Below the pieces are notes generated by a model. It did no database searches, was not told the origin of the DNA, and saw nothing but the letters and a program-made list of their open reading frames with translations. Below, one piece after another: positions 18,434-27,904 of a stretch of DNA of 55,566 nucleotides; position 1 is the stretch's first letter; every line of letters begins with the position of its first letter. This DNA is from an uncultured Verrucomicrobiae bacterium. GTDB taxonomy: Bacteria; Verrucomicrobiota; Verrucomicrobiia; Limisphaerales; AAA164-E04. The position numbers and the translations under genes were made by a program. The DNA lies in NCBI GenBank assembly GCA_943788245.1, contig CALSPN010000031.1, positions 1-55,566 of the forward strand. The letters run 5' to 3'.

Positions 18434-19843
18434 TTGAAGGGGGTGGTAAGGGCATTTCTGCTATGCCTGGCCATGTGGATGTTTTCCAGCGAAGCCAAGC
18501 CTCCTAATGTGATCCTGCTGATGGCGGATGACTTGGGATGGAGTGACACAGGGTTCAATGGCAATCAAGTGGTAAAGACTCCGGCACTTGATGAGATGGC
18601 GGACCATGGACTGGTTTTTGATCGTTTTTACGCAGCGGCTCCCGTCTGCAGTCCTACGCGAGGCTCATGCCTAACAGGAAGGCATCCTTACCGATATGGT
18701 ATCTTAACCGCCAATGCTGGCCATCTTCTGGAAGAAGAATGGACCTTGGCGGAAATGCTGAAAAGCCAAGGATACCAAACCGGTCATTTCGGTAAATGGC
18801 ATTTGGGTACGCTGACAAAAACAGGGCGCGATTCCAATAGGGGAGGAGATCGCAATCAACAGCATTTTGCGCCACCAACGGACCATGGATTTGATACCTT
18901 TTTCAGTACAGAAGCCAAAACACCAACCTGGGATCCATTATGGGCACCACCTAAACACAACCGTAAATGGTGGGACCCTGTTTCAGCTAACAAGCGCGCC
19001 CCGTATGAAACTGCCTATTGGACTCCCAAAGGAAAAGTACAGGAACCGCTGGATGGGGATGATTCGAAAGTCATCATGGATCAAGCGCTGAAGTTTATCG
19101 AAAATAATTTGGATAGTGATCAGCCTTTTTTCACGGTTATTTGGTTTCATGCCCCTCATTTACCGGTGGTCTCAGGTAAACGTTGGACAGATCCATATGA
19201 TACTCTAGGTGGCTACCATAAACATTATTACGGTTGTATCTCCGCTTTAGATCACCAGGTAGGGCGATTGCGAAAGGCACTCAGGGACTGGGAGCTTAGC
19301 AATGATACGATGCTTTGGTTTTGTGCCGATAATGGGCCCGAAGGGAATAGTTTTCAGGCGCCGGGATCAGCCTGGCCTTTGAGTGGGCGTAAACGCAGCC
19401 TGCATGACGGTGGTGTGCGCGTGCCTGCTATTCTTGAATGGCAGGGGACGGTTTCAAAAGGCAAACGTTCCAATGTGCCAGCTGTGACGAGTGACTTTCT
19501 CCCTACCATTGCCGATCTGTTAGGTGTTGATCTGCCTGATCGTCCTTACGATGGAACAAGTCTCAAGCGCCTGATATATCCAGACAAGAACCAGGGAGGC
19601 GATGATCTCATGAGACGGGAGATAGGATTTCAATCGGCCAGACAAGTGGCCTGGATGCGAGGTAACATGAAATACTACAGCCCTGATCAGGGCAAGACGG
19701 ATTACTTGTTTGATTTGAATGAAGATATTTCTGAATCCGTGAACCTCGCGGAGAAAAGACCAGACAAGCTTGCACAGCTTAAATCCGCTTTGCAGGCGTG
19801 GAGAGAATCTACCAAACTTAGTGCAAGCGGTGCTGATTATTAA
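18434..19843 (+). CDS. Secreted sulfatase (arylsulfatase A-like, formylglycine type)
   Basis: Hydrolyses sulfate esters, probably on glycans, in the periplasm or outside. Motifs in order: 'PNVILLMADDLGWSD' (metal Asp pair), 'CSPTRGS' with the Cys that is converted to formylglycine, 'TGRHPYRYG', 'GKWHLG', 'HAPHLP' and 'DNGPEG'. The length of about 470 residues is normal. An open frame extends upstream to 18290, but I chose the TTG at 18434: AGGAG lies eight bases before it and it begins a good signal peptide (MKGVVRAFLLCLAMWMFSSEA). An ATG at 18341 is the alternative. The type-specific partner enzyme that makes formylglycine is not in the window. The natural substrate cannot be told from sequence. 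Confidence 0.9.
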   Translation: MKGVVRAFLLCLAMWMFSSEAKPPNVILLMADDLGWSDTGFNGNQVVKTPALDEMADHGLVFDRFYAAAPVCSPTRGSCLTGRHPYRYGILTANAGHLLEEEWTLAEMLKSQGYQTGHFGKWHLGTLTKTGRDSNRGGDRNQQHFAPPTDHGFDTFFSTEAKTPTWDPLWAPPKHNRKWWDPVSANKRAPYETAYWTPKGKVQEPLDGDDSKVIMDQALKFIENNLDSDQPFFTVIWFHAPHLPVVSGKRWTDPYDTLGGYHKHYYGCISALDHQVGRLRKALRDWELSNDTMLWFCADNGPEGNSFQAPGSAWPLSGRKRSLHDGGVRVPAILEWQGTVSKGKRSNVPAVTSDFLPTIADLLGVDLPDRPYDGTSLKRLIYPDKNQGGDDLMRREIGFQSARQVAWMRGNMKYYSPDQGKTDYLFDLNEDISESVNLAEKRPDKLAQLKSALQAWRESTKLSASGADY

Positions 19844-19902
19844 TATTGGTTTTCCGTGCGACGCGATACAGTTTCTTTCATTGATTGCCCCTTTTATTAG
19901 AC

Positions 19903-20598
19903 ATGTCTCAACCATCCCTTTACCAAAAATTAGTGAATTCTCCCATAGGGGTGCGAATGGCACCTTTCATCCTCTTTCTCATTCTGACCAGTGGTCAGGG
20001 GCAGTTTGGGGATAGTTCCGCCTTTTGGCTCTATCTGATTAAAACTGTCGTGGGCATCGGATTGATAGCCTGGATGTGGCCTCGAGTGAAAGAGATGAGG
20101 TGGAATTTTAGCTGGGAAGCCATTGCTGTAGGGATTCTCGTTTACGTGCTATGGGTAGGGTTGGATCCTTATTTTCCGCACTTAAGCGATTTCGGTGGAG
20201 GAGATAAAGAAGATGCCTTTGTCTGGAATCCTCATGCCCTTTTTGGTCAAGGTACTGCGTTGGCCTGGTTGTTTATTGTGGTCCGGATATTCGGGATGAC
20301 CGTTGTGGTGCCTCCTCTTGAGGAAGTGTTCTATCGATCCACTATTTACCGATACATTGTTCAACCTCATTTCGATAAAATACCCCTAGGTCAAATGCAT
20401 TGGGGCGCGTTCCTGGGAACTTCTGCATTATTCGGTTTGGCTCACAATGAATGGTTGTCGGGGATTTTGTGTGGATTGCTTTATCAGTGGCTGGTGATTC
20501 GAAAAAATAGACTGGGAGATGCCATCACAGCGCATGCTATCACCAATTTCCTGCTTGGGATTCATGTTGCCACCCGAGGTGCCTGGCAGTTCTGGTGA
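19903..20598 (+). CDS. CPBP family intramembrane glutamic protease (CAAX-protease related)
   Basis: A membrane protein of about 231 residues with some seven spans. The CPBP motifs are present: 'EEVFYRS' (the Glu-Glu-x3-Arg box), 'FGLAHNEW' (His box) and 'AITAHAITNFLLG' (second His and Asn). This is the group named CAAX prenyl protease-related. Such enzymes cleave within the membrane; the substrate here is unknown. The ATG at 19903 (MSQPSLYQKL) is preferred over a TTG at 19885. It follows the sulfatase by 59 bases and precedes the co-chaperone gene by 60, all on the same strand, so an operon is possible. Confidence 0.85.
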   Translation: MSQPSLYQKLVNSPIGVRMAPFILFLILTSGQGQFGDSSAFWLYLIKTVVGIGLIAWMWPRVKEMRWNFSWEAIAVGILVYVLWVGLDPYFPHLSDFGGGDKEDAFVWNPHALFGQGTALAWLFIVVRIFGMTVVVPPLEEVFYRSTIYRYIVQPHFDKIPLGQMHWGAFLGTSALFGLAHNEWLSGILCGLLYQWLVIRKNRLGDAITAHAITNFLLGIHVATRGAWQFW

Positions 20599-20658
20599 TT
20601 GTTCTGAATGGCGTTGATTTAGCGATCTGATTGGTGCATTTTCTATTTACAGAACAAC

Positions 20659-21592
20659 GTGGAATACAAAGACTACTACAAATCCTTAGGAGTGAGCAAA
20701 GGGGCTAGTGCGGATGATATTCGCAAGGCCTTTCGTAAGCTTGCGCGTGAATACCATCCCGATGTTTCAGGTAATAAACCTGGTGCAGAGGATAAATTCA
20801 AAGAGATCAATGAGGCTTACGAGGTAATCGGTGATCCAGATAAACGCCAGAAATACGATTCTCTGGGCAGTAACTGGCAACAGGGCGGAGGTTTCAGGCC
20901 GCCTCCAGGCTGGCAAGGCAGGGGTGCTGGACGTAGTCACCCTGACTTTGACCTGGGTGGCACCGGTTTCAGCGATTTTTTCGAACAGTTTTTCAGTGGT
21001 GAGCGCGGTCATTCACCTTTTGGAGGTGGGCGCCAAAGGCAAGCGCGTGGAAATGATGTTCAGGCAGATCTGATGGTCACGTTAGAAGAAGTGGTGAGCG
21101 GTTCAGTTCGCTCTATTACCGTAAAAGATCGAGGTGGTTCCGGAGCTCCTCGGCCATTCAAAGTCAAAATTCCAAAAGGTGTCGTCGATGGGCAAAAACT
21201 TCGATTGGCCGGAAAAGGTGAAATGGGCCATGGAGGTAGCAGGGCGGGTGATCTGTTTCTTATCGTCAGATATGCTCGTCATCCTGATTTTAAAGTGAAA
21301 AAATGGGAACCTTCTATTTGATTTGGCTTTGGCTCCATGGGACGCCGTGCTTGGAGGGCAATTAAAAGTGCCTACTTTGCACGGTCATGTTCAAATCAGG
21401 ATTCCTGCCGGAAGTCAAAACGGGCAGAAATTAAGGCTCAAAGGAAAGGGGCTTCCTTCAAGCGATGGACGTGAAGGAGATCTACATGTCCAACTCAAGG
21501 TGGATATTCCCAAAAGTATTTCCAGTGAAGAAAAAGAACTTTGGGAAAAGCTCAGACAAACCTCCTCGTTTCAACCTGGGCAAGATCGTTGA
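20659..21592 (+). CDS. DnaJ/CbpA-type co-chaperone without zinc finger, one frameshift
   Basis: A class II J-protein that stimulates DnaK ATPase and delivers unfolded clients. It starts with GTG at 20659 (MEYKDYYKSLGVSKGAS). The J domain spans residues 4-70 and has the 'HPD' motif; next is a Gly/Phe-rich linker ('GGTGFSDFFEQFFSG'), then the two C-terminal beta domains ('KVKIPKGVVDGQKLRLAGKG' and 'IRIPAGSQNGQKLRLKGKG'). No CxxCxGxG repeats are present. The frame breaks at the A6 run 21298-21303; five A give 'KNGNLLFDLALAPWDAVLGG' and one protein of about 310 residues. The C-terminal part is encoded from about 21304 to the stop at 21592. Confidence 0.88.
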
Positions 21593-21625
21593 CCGAATTC
21601 AGTGCTTCCTGCATGGACAGTGGAG

Positions 21626-22402
21626 TTAACGGATCAATTCAAAGGATTGACCTGTTTCCCAGCCCAGTTGATGCGCAGCACTTCCGTCTTTTATGGCAAA
21701 CTCTAGAAAGCCAGTGGATGCGGATATCAGTGCAGGATTGTTCGATGAAGCGTGGTGATAAGTTGAGTGGATTTCTATTGGTAAAACCTTGCCGTGGCTG
21801 CGAACTTCAAACGTTCTCGTCATGTCGTCAGTTGAAATATATGCGCTTGGTAAATTGGTGATTAAATTTCCAAATCTGTCCTTGTGAAGAACCTGACCGA
21901 GAAAGCCGTCATTTGTTACCTCGTGCTGGGGCCAGTCGATTTGAATCATGGAGTGAGTCTGTTCTCCGAGATTCAAGGGGTTTTCTCCCAAGGAAAGCCT
22001 CGCTGCAGCGGGCGCAAACAAGTCTCGGCCATGGAAAGTGTTGCTGACGGGGCTGCTGAATTTTGTAGCATCTAACCGAATGATACGGACTATTTCCATA
22101 TCGAGAAGGGCCCAGCTGAAAATGCCGTTATCGGGTCCTACTAGAAAGTGAGTTTCCGTTTCGATGATCAATCCATTTCGTGAGGTGCCTACACCGGGAT
22201 CAACAACGGCCACATGAATGGTTTTCTGAGGGAACCAGGGAAGTGCCTGTTTCAAGACGAAGGCTGCTTCCCGAATGTTTCCGGGGGAAATATGGTGTGT
22301 TATATCTGTAAAATGTGCCTTTGGATTGAAAGCTGTAATGACACCTTTCATGACAGCCACGAACCAATCAGTGGTGCCAAAATCTGTCGTTAAGGTAATC
22401 AT
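21626..22402 (-). CDS. SAM hydroxide adenosyltransferase (DUF62 family)
   Basis: Splits S-adenosylmethionine with hydroxide to adenosine and methionine; the fold is shared with fluorinase and chlorinase. The N-terminus 'MITLTTDFGTTDWFVAVMKG' carries the conserved Asp; 'HVAVVDPGVGTSR' follows, and 'FHGRDLFAPAAA' holds the His/Arg/Asp set typical of the hydrolase branch. The C-terminal domain begins near 'NDGFLGQVLHKDRFGNLITN'. I chose ATG at 22402: an in-frame start 33 bases upstream would overlap the ppdK -35 box. It is divergent from ppdK. The halogenase branch is less likely because it needs a different pocket, but I cannot rule it out by reading. Confidence 0.87.
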   Translation of the reverse strand: MITLTTDFGTTDWFVAVMKGVITAFNPKAHFTDITHHISPGNIREAAFVLKQALPWFPQKTIHVAVVDPGVGTSRNGLIIETETHFLVGPDNGIFSWALLDMEIVRIIRLDATKFSSPVSNTFHGRDLFAPAAARLSLGENPLNLGEQTHSMIQIDWPQHEVTNDGFLGQVLHKDRFGNLITNLPSAYISTDDMTRTFEVRSHGKVLPIEIHSTYHHASSNNPALISASTGFLEFAIKDGSAAHQLGWETGQSFELIR

Positions 22403-22428
22403 GCTCGTATCTGGTCTGAACTCGGATA

Positions 22429-22458
22429 TTGACATTTGTGGATAGTCTTTGATATGTT
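22429..22458 (+). promoter_or_regulatory. Candidate sigma-70 promoter for ppdK
   Basis: TTGACA at 22429-22434 is a perfect -35 box; after an 18-base spacer comes TATGTT at 22453-22458, which matches TATAAT at four of six positions. The ppdK ATG lies about 90 bases downstream, which leaves a leader of moderate length. No experimental evidence is available in the sequence. Confidence 0.5.
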
Positions 22459-22546
22459 CCGCGCTCGTTTTTTGTGCCGCAAAGGGAAACGGGCGCGGAC
22501 GGACTCCGGCAATCTATTTTTTCAGATTCCACGCATAAAGAAAATT

Positions 22547-25402
22547 ATGGCTAAGAAAGCATCAGGAACAAAAAAACAAAAGTACGTCTACAAATTCGGT
22601 AATAAAAAAGCCGATGGTAACGGTAAAATGAAGGAGCTCCTAGGGGGCAAAGGAGCCAACTTGGCAGAAATGACCCGTATCGGTTTACCGGTACCTCCAG
22701 GGTTTACCATTTCTACCGACGTTTGCACCTATTTCTACGACCACAAGCGCAGCTATCCCAAGGAACTTCAGGCACAAATGGAGGATGGCGTTCGTAACAT
22801 GGAGCGTGTTCTCAAGAAAAAGTTTGGTGATGAAAATCGTCCGCTTCTTGTAGCTGTTCGCTCAGGAGCCCGTGACTCGATGCCCGGTATGATGGATACC
22901 ATCTTGAACCTTGGTCTGAACGATAAGACCGTGAAGGCGCTGGCCAAGTCGAGTGGCAATGAGCGATTCGCCTGGGACTGCTACCGTCGATTCATTCAAA
23001 TGTATGGTGATGTGGTCATGGGTGTTCAAAGTCTTCCAGGTGAAGATCATGAACCTTTCGAGAGCATGATAGAAGAATACAAGCTTGAGCTTTTCCCTGG
23101 TGAACCTCACGCAGAAGATTCTCGATTGGATGCCGATCAAGTGAAGGAATTGGTACGCCGATTCAAGAAATTGGTCAAAGATCGCACCCGTAAATCATTC
23201 CCTTCAGATCCCTGGAAGCAACTACAAGGGGCTGTAGGCGCTGTGTTCGGTTCATGGAACAATGATCGCGCGAATGTTTACCGTCGCAAATACGGTATCC
23301 CTCACGAATGGGGTACGGCTGTCAATGTCCAGGCCATGGTGTTTGGTAACACCGGTGACGACTCTGGCTCAGGTGTGGCATTCACTCGTGACCCCGCCAA
23401 CGGTGAAAAAGTTTTCTACGGTGAATTCCTGATCAATGCGCAGGGTGAAGACGTGGTGGCCGGTGTTCGCACACCGGAACCTGTCGCCGATTTAAAGAAA
23501 GTCATGCCCAAGGCATATGCTGAATTGGATGCGATTCGCCATACGCTTGAATCTCACTTCACGGACATGCAGGACTTCGAATTCACCATTGAAGAAGGTG
23601 AAGTCTACATGCTCCAGACCCGTAACGGTAAACGCACAGGTGTTGCTGCGGTTCACATTGCCTGCGACATGGTGCGTGAAAAACTGATCGATTGGCAAAC
23701 CGCTGTGCAGCGAGTCCCAGCCGACCAATTGGATCAATTGCTGGCACCTATTTTTAACTCCAAGGCGATCAAGAAGGCTAATAAGATTGCTCATGGTCTC
23801 CCGGCTGGTCCCGGTGCCGCTACAGGTCAAATCTACTTCAATGCTGACCGTGCTGTTGAAGCTGCAGACAAGGGCGAAAAAGTACTGCTGGTGCGGATTG
23901 AAACCTCGCCCGAGGATCTTCGGGGTATGATTGCATCCGAAGGCATCCTAACCGCTCGCGGGGGCGTCAGCTCACATGCTGCCTTGGTTGCTCGTCAGAT
24001 GGGTAAAGTTTGCGTCTGTGGTGCAGATGCGCTTTCAATTGACTACCATGACAAGACCATGACAGTTGGTAAGTTGGTCCTCAAGGAAGGTCAGTTTGTA
24101 TCCATCGACGGAACTTCAGGTAATATTTACGAGGGTAAGGTAGACACAGCACCTTCAGAAGTCGTTCAAGTTCTGGTTCAGAAGACACTGAATCCCAAAA
24201 AGAGTAAAACCTTCAGGGATTTCTCTCAGCTCATGGGATGGTGTAAAAAAGTTACCAAACTGGGTGTTCGCACCAACGCTGACACACCTGAACAAACTGA
24301 GAACGCGGTTGCATTTGGAGCAAGTGGTATCGGCTTGACCCGCACGGAACACATGTTCTTTGAAGGTAACCGAATCGATGCCGTGCGTGAAATGATCTTA
24401 GCTGACAAGATCGATGATCGTCAAAAAGCTCTCGATAAGTTGCTCCCTTATCAACGTGAGGATTTTGAAGGTATCTTCAAAGCTCTCAAAGGATTGCCTG
24501 CAACTATACGTTTGCTGGATCCACCATTGCATGAATTCCTGCCTCATGACCATGCTGCCCAGTCTCAACTGGCTGACACCTTGGGTGTAAGCATGGACCT
24601 GATCAGCAAGCGCGTTCATGAACTCCATGAGTTCAACCCTATGCTGGGTCATCGCGGTTGCCGTCTTGGCGTGGTTTATCCTGAAATCAGTGCGATGCAG
24701 GCACGTGCCATTTTTGAGGCTGCTGCGAATGTTCAGAAGAAGAAGAAAATTAAATGCCGACCTGAAATCATGGTGCCCCTGGTTGGTTTCGCTCGCGAAC
24801 TGGAGCTTCAGATCGAGGTGATACATCGAGTTGCAGCGGAAGTTTCCAAAGAGAAGAAGGTGAAGTTCAACTATCTCGTTGGAACCATGATCGAAGTGCC
24901 TCGTGGTGCGCTGACTGCAGATGAAATTGCAAAACACGCTCAGTTCTTCAGTTTTGGTACTAATGATCTGACCCAAACAACTCTGGGAATGAGTCGTGAT
25001 GACAGTGGAACCTTTCTTCCTGCTTATCAGGAGGTTGAAATTGTGAAATCCAATCCATTTGCAAGCGTGGATCAAGACGGTGTGGGCCAGTTGATGGAAA
25101 TTGCAACTGCCAAAGGTCGCTCCACTCGTCCAGAGATCAAACTGGGCATTTGCGGAGAACATGGAGGTGATCCATCCAGTGTGGGCTTCTGTCACAAACT
25201 GGGATTAAACTATGTAAGTTGTTCTCCATTCCGTGTTCCTGTTGCTCGATTGGCTGCTGCTCAAGCTGCCTTGGAAGATGCACCTGCGCCCAGGGCTAAA
25301 ACTGCCAAGAAAGCAGTAAAGAAAACCGTCAAGGCTAAAGCTGCCAAGAAAGCAGTAAAGAAAACCGCCAAGAAAGCAGTCAAAAAGAAATCCCGAAAGT
25401 AA
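22547..25402 (+). CDS. ppdK: Pyruvate phosphate dikinase with histone-like Lys/Ala tail
   Basis: Interconverts pyruvate, ATP and phosphate with phosphoenolpyruvate, AMP and pyrophosphate. 951 residues from the ATG at 22547 ([11 protein letters not shown]). The ATP-grasp domain opens with '[12 protein letters not shown]' near residue 30; the swivelling domain has '[15 protein letters not shown]' with phospho-His at about 477 and a Ser where Thr is common; the PEP/pyruvate barrel contains '[12 protein letters not shown]' and ends '[16 protein letters not shown]' with the catalytic Cys at about 869. After '[10 protein letters not shown]' a tail of roughly 40 residues is nearly all Lys and Ala. 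That tail is not part of the standard enzyme. A strong terminator follows, so it is probably a single-gene transcript. Confidence 0.95.
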   Translation: MAKKASGTKKQKYVYKFGNKKADGNGKMKELLGGKGANLAEMTRIGLPVPPGFTISTDVCTYFYDHKRSYPKELQAQMEDGVRNMERVLKKKFGDENRPLLVAVRSGARDSMPGMMDTILNLGLNDKTVKALAKSSGNERFAWDCYRRFIQMYGDVVMGVQSLPGEDHEPFESMIEEYKLELFPGEPHAEDSRLDADQVKELVRRFKKLVKDRTRKSFPSDPWKQLQGAVGAVFGSWNNDRANVYRRKYGIPHEWGTAVNVQAMVFGNTGDDSGSGVAFTRDPANGEKVFYGEFLINAQGEDVVAGVRTPEPVADLKKVMPKAYAELDAIRHTLESHFTDMQDFEFTIEEGEVYMLQTRNGKRTGVAAVHIACDMVREKLIDWQTAVQRVPADQLDQLLAPIFNSKAIKKANKIAHGLPAGPGAATGQIYFNADRAVEAADKGEKVLLVRIETSPEDLRGMIASEGILTARGGVSSHAALVARQMGKVCVCGADALSIDYHDKTMTVGKLVLKEGQFVSIDGTSGNIYEGKVDTAPSEVVQVLVQKTLNPKKSKTFRDFSQLMGWCKKVTKLGVRTNADTPEQTENAVAFGASGIGLTRTEHMFFEGNRIDAVREMILADKIDDRQKALDKLLPYQREDFEGIFKALKGLPATIRLLDPPLHEFLPHDHAAQSQLADTLGVSMDLISKRVHELHEFNPMLGHRGCRLGVVYPEISAMQARAIFEAAANVQKKKKIKCRPEIMVPLVGFARELELQIEVIHRVAAEVSKEKKVKFNYLVGTMIEVPRGALTADEIAKHAQFFSFGTNDLTQTTLGMSRDDSGTFLPAYQEVEIVKSNPFASVDQDGVGQLMEIATAKGRSTRPEIKLGICGEHGGDPSSVGFCHKLGLNYVSCSPFRVPVARLAAAQAALEDAPAPRAKTAKKAVKKTVKAKAAKKAVKKTAKKAVKKKSRK
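25304..25390 (+). repeat. 24-bp tandem-type repeats coding the PPDK Lys/Ala tail
   Basis: The unit beginning GCCAAGAAAGCAGTAAAG occurs at 25304-25327 and 25343-25366 as exact 24-base copies, and again in slightly changed form at 25367-25390. It encodes the repeated peptide AKKAVKKT. Such repeats can gain or lose units by slipped replication, so the tail length may vary between strains. Confidence 0.85.
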
Positions 25403-25430
25403 GGTTTCTTTCTTTAATCATTAAATGACA

Positions 25431-25467
25431 AAACCGTCGCATGGAGTTATCCGTGCGACGGTTTTTT
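25431..25467. terminator. Intrinsic terminator between ppdK and aroQ
   Basis: AAACCGTCGCA (25431-25441) pairs perfectly with TGCGACGGTTT (25454-25464) around a 12-base loop, and T7 follows. It ends ppdK rightward; on the other strand only a short T run follows, so it may also serve aroQ leftward, less strongly. Confidence 0.92.
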
Positions 25468-25500
25468 TGCCATTATGAAATGAAGTGATAGTTCAATCAA

Positions 25501-25938
25501 TCAGTCAGCTTTGCCCTGGCGAATACATGCATCCAGTGCCAAATGGTATGAGTCTTCTCCAAACCCACTGATTTGCCCAACGCAAACAGGTGCTATTATT
25601 GAAGTGTGTCTGAATTCTTCCCTTGCGTGAATGTTGGATAAGTGAATCTCGAGAGTTGGGGTTTCTGAAGCCGATATGGCATCACGCAGTGCAATACTGG
25701 TATGAGTGTAAGCACCGGCATTCAATACAATGAAATCGAATTGTTCTCGGGACTCCTGAATCCAAGTAATGAGTTCTCCCTCGTGGTTAGATTGCCGGAA
25801 ATTAATTTCAACTCCTGCTTTATTGGCACGAGTTTGAATCGCATCACCAATGTCTCCCAGCGTTATTGAACCATAGATATCAGGCTCTCTCAGCCCAAGC
25901 ATGTTCAAGTTGGGTCCATTTAAAAATAATATGCGCAT
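25501..25938 (-). CDS. aroQ: 3-dehydroquinate dehydratase, type II
   Basis: Third step of the shikimate pathway, conversion of 3-dehydroquinate to 3-dehydroshikimate, by the dodecameric type II enzyme. All 145 residues align by eye: 'LNGPNLNMLGLREPDIYG' with the lid Arg and Tyr, 'NHEGELITWIQES', 'IVLNAGAYTHTSIALRDAI', and 'EIHLSNIHAREEFRHTS' with the catalytic His. ATG at 25938 is the only sensible start. The cytochrome/WD40 gene begins upstream on the same strand; its stop lies 43 bases before aroQ, so the two may be co-transcribed. aroE of the same pathway is 3 kb away, also leftward. Confidence 0.95.
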   Translation of the reverse strand: MRILFLNGPNLNMLGLREPDIYGSITLGDIGDAIQTRANKAGVEINFRQSNHEGELITWIQESREQFDFIVLNAGAYTHTSIALRDAISASETPTLEIHLSNIHAREEFRHTSIIAPVCVGQISGFGEDSYHLALDACIRQGKAD

Positions 25939-25981
25939 GTGGATTGACTAATCGAAATGACAGGATATGTCGACTCCGGAA

Positions 25982-27409
25982 TCACTGGGATGCCAGCGGT
26001 TTGAGATCATCCTCGACAGGTTTGGTGGACCATGCCGGTTTCCCTTCTGATGAATAAGCGTGTAGTTCGCCTTCAAATGTTCCCATCAACAGCAGATCAT
26101 GCTGTTCCCAAAAGCCGAGGCAGGAGCCTGGTTGCTTTGTGCGGTTGATCATCTTCTCACTGCCAGTATTTGAGGATTGAGCCCCTGTGTGGACTTTCAA
26201 ATCCTGATAACGATAGATGGTGCCTCTTTGGTTTAATGCAAAAAGCTCCGATTTTTCCGTTTTCCAGAGTAAATCCATCACACCAAATTGATGACGGCCC
26301 AAATCGTAAATCCTTTCTCTTGATTGCTGATCCCAAACTTTAATTGCGTTATCTGTTCCAGCTGAAATCAAGAGCGTTCCATTGGTGTTCTGAGCTAATT
26401 CCATAATAGGGGCTATGTGTCCCTCCAGCCAATCGACCTCCAGCAAAGTGTCAGATTCCCAAATGCGGACGGTGTGATCTGCAGAAGCAGACATCCAGAA
26501 ACTCCCGTTCCTAGACTCTTGCAATGAAGTCAATTCATCATCGTGAGCTTGCCAGCTTTCTTCAGGAACGGAACTGCCTTCGCGGAAGATATGGATCTTC
26601 CCGAATACGCCTGGAATGCTTTCTCCTACCAATAACTTTGATCCATCTGCGGTGAAAGTCAGTGCTGTAATTCTTCCCTTCAGGGGGTTTGAGATAGATC
26701 GCTCTATCTGGCCTGACTGGATGTTCCAGAAATTGAGATTGCCAAACCCACCTGAAACCCATTGCTTGTGATCTGGAGTGATGGTCAAAGACCGAATCAC
26801 ATCCTTGTGCTGAGTGGGTAACCTGGTTTGGCTTGGTTTTTTATTTTCAAGGCGTGTGACGATTAAATCTCTGCCTTGTGAACTGATAATTGCCTCATTT
26901 GCTTTACTGATGGCAATAGCAAGGACCGGGACATATTCGGAAGGGAGTGGCTGGAGCTTCCATTTTTCAGGTTTGACCTCGGGAGTTTTATTCAAGGTGT
27001 CCATATCCCAAGGGCTACCCATGGCAATCCATTGTCTGAGAGTAGCTGTTTGGGATGCTGACAATTGCGCCTTTGGGGGCATGTGGGAATCGCTATCCGC
27101 AGGCAATGTCTCAAGCAAATAACTTTCCTTTGGTTTCATTGGCACCACAACAATGCCAGTGTCAGATCCGAGCAAAAGGCTTTCACGACTTTCCATGTTC
27201 AACCCGCCCTTGGATTTTTCAGCGTTGTGACAGGGCAGGCATTCGTCTCTCAGAATGGTCATGGCAGATTGAGGAATGGATGGTTCAAGCTCCGCCGCTA
27301 CGGAGCCATACTTGAATGCAATCAGGAGGCACGCTTCCAGAAGAAAGATGGCTCGTATGACCCTTTGATCCCAAATCATATGAAGTGCATCTAAATTCGA
27401 TCGATTCAT
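25982..27409 (-). CDS. PSCyt1 c-heme domain fused to WD40 repeats
   Basis: About 475 residues, exported. Near the N-terminus a membrane/signal segment ('AIFLLEACLLIAF') leads to a PSCyt1 domain with one heme-binding 'CLPCH' and the distal 'MPPKAQL'. The rest is a WD40-type propeller with repeats such as 'TSLQESRNGSFWMSASADHT' followed by 'VRIWES', and 'LLISAGTDNAIKVWDQ'. Cytochrome/WD40 fusions are typical of planctomycetes and verrucomicrobia, with unknown function. The start is uncertain: ATG 27409 (MNRSNLDALHM), ATG 27379 or a longer form from 27466; I see no clear ribosome binding site for any. It is 43 bases upstream of aroQ. Confidence 0.82.
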   Translation of the reverse strand: MNRSNLDALHMIWDQRVIRAIFLLEACLLIAFKYGSVAAELEPSIPQSAMTILRDECLPCHNAEKSKGGLNMESRESLLLGSDTGIVVVPMKPKESYLLETLPADSDSHMPPKAQLSASQTATLRQWIAMGSPWDMDTLNKTPEVKPEKWKLQPLPSEYVPVLAIAISKANEAIISSQGRDLIVTRLENKKPSQTRLPTQHKDVIRSLTITPDHKQWVSGGFGNLNFWNIQSGQIERSISNPLKGRITALTFTADGSKLLVGESIPGVFGKIHIFREGSSVPEESWQAHDDELTSLQESRNGSFWMSASADHTVRIWESDTLLEVDWLEGHIAPIMELAQNTNGTLLISAGTDNAIKVWDQQSRERIYDLGRHQFGVMDLLWKTEKSELFALNQRGTIYRYQDLKVHTGAQSSNTGSEKMINRTKQPGSCLGFWEQHDLLLMGTFEGELHAYSSEGKPAWSTKPVEDDLKPLASQ

Positions 27410-27429
27410 TGGGTTTATTTGCATAGATG

Positions 27430-27549
27430 TTACAAACGGATCGGTCCGCGATCTTTGCCAGACCATTGTTGAGCATCATTCTTCAGCCGTTCTAACTTCA
27501 GTGCAAGGTAATCTTCCTGCGCTTCCTGATCGAATGTTTGACTCGAAAT
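27430..27549 (-). pseudogene. Possible C-terminal gene remnant, unknown
   Basis: On the minus strand an open stretch of 39 codons ends with TAA at 27430-27432. It reads ISSQTFDQEAQEDYLALKLE and then RLKNDAQQWSGKDRGPIRL. The composition is protein-like (amphipathic helix, then a Gly/Pro turn), but there is no ATG, GTG or TTG start at its head and a TAG lies just upstream. It sits 20 bases before the WD40 gene start. It may be the remains of a longer gene, a gene with an indel, or chance. Confidence 0.25.
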
Positions 27550-27904
27550 CTAATGAATTGGAAGGATATTAGGATGTGATTGCCATGAGAATGCTCTTCA
27601 TTTATGGGTCTGATATTACTTAAAAGTAACGTTAAAGTAGGTTGGTATCCGGTCTTTTATGCTCATATTTGAAAGTTTCTACGTTTTTTGAACATTTTTT
27701 AAAATCTGAAGTTGATTGTATGGACCCAGAAAATGAATGGGAGATTTAGGCCATTATAGAGCGAGATATGGAACCAATCTCCCAGATTATCCCCTTTATC
27801 GAACTCAAACATGTCTATTTGCCCGCTGTCTCATTGTTTGATATCGGGAGTACTCCTTTTTTGGATTGCGCAGTCCCTCAAGAAACTGCCCTCTCAAGGA
27901 CTTC
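27550..27904. other. AT-rich intergenic region, no gene seen
   Basis: About 355 bases between the remnant at 27430-27549 and the end of pilD. Many stop codons occur in all frames, and I found no hairpin with a T run, no tRNA-like fold and no repeat. It probably holds the promoter of the leftward cytochrome/WD40 gene and the 3' end of the pilD transcript. Confidence 0.6.

Noticed and set aside
24398..25195. 265-codon open frame on the minus strand inside ppdK
   Set aside because: It lies fully antisense to a clear PPDK gene and its translation is a Cys/His-rich shadow without family motifs.
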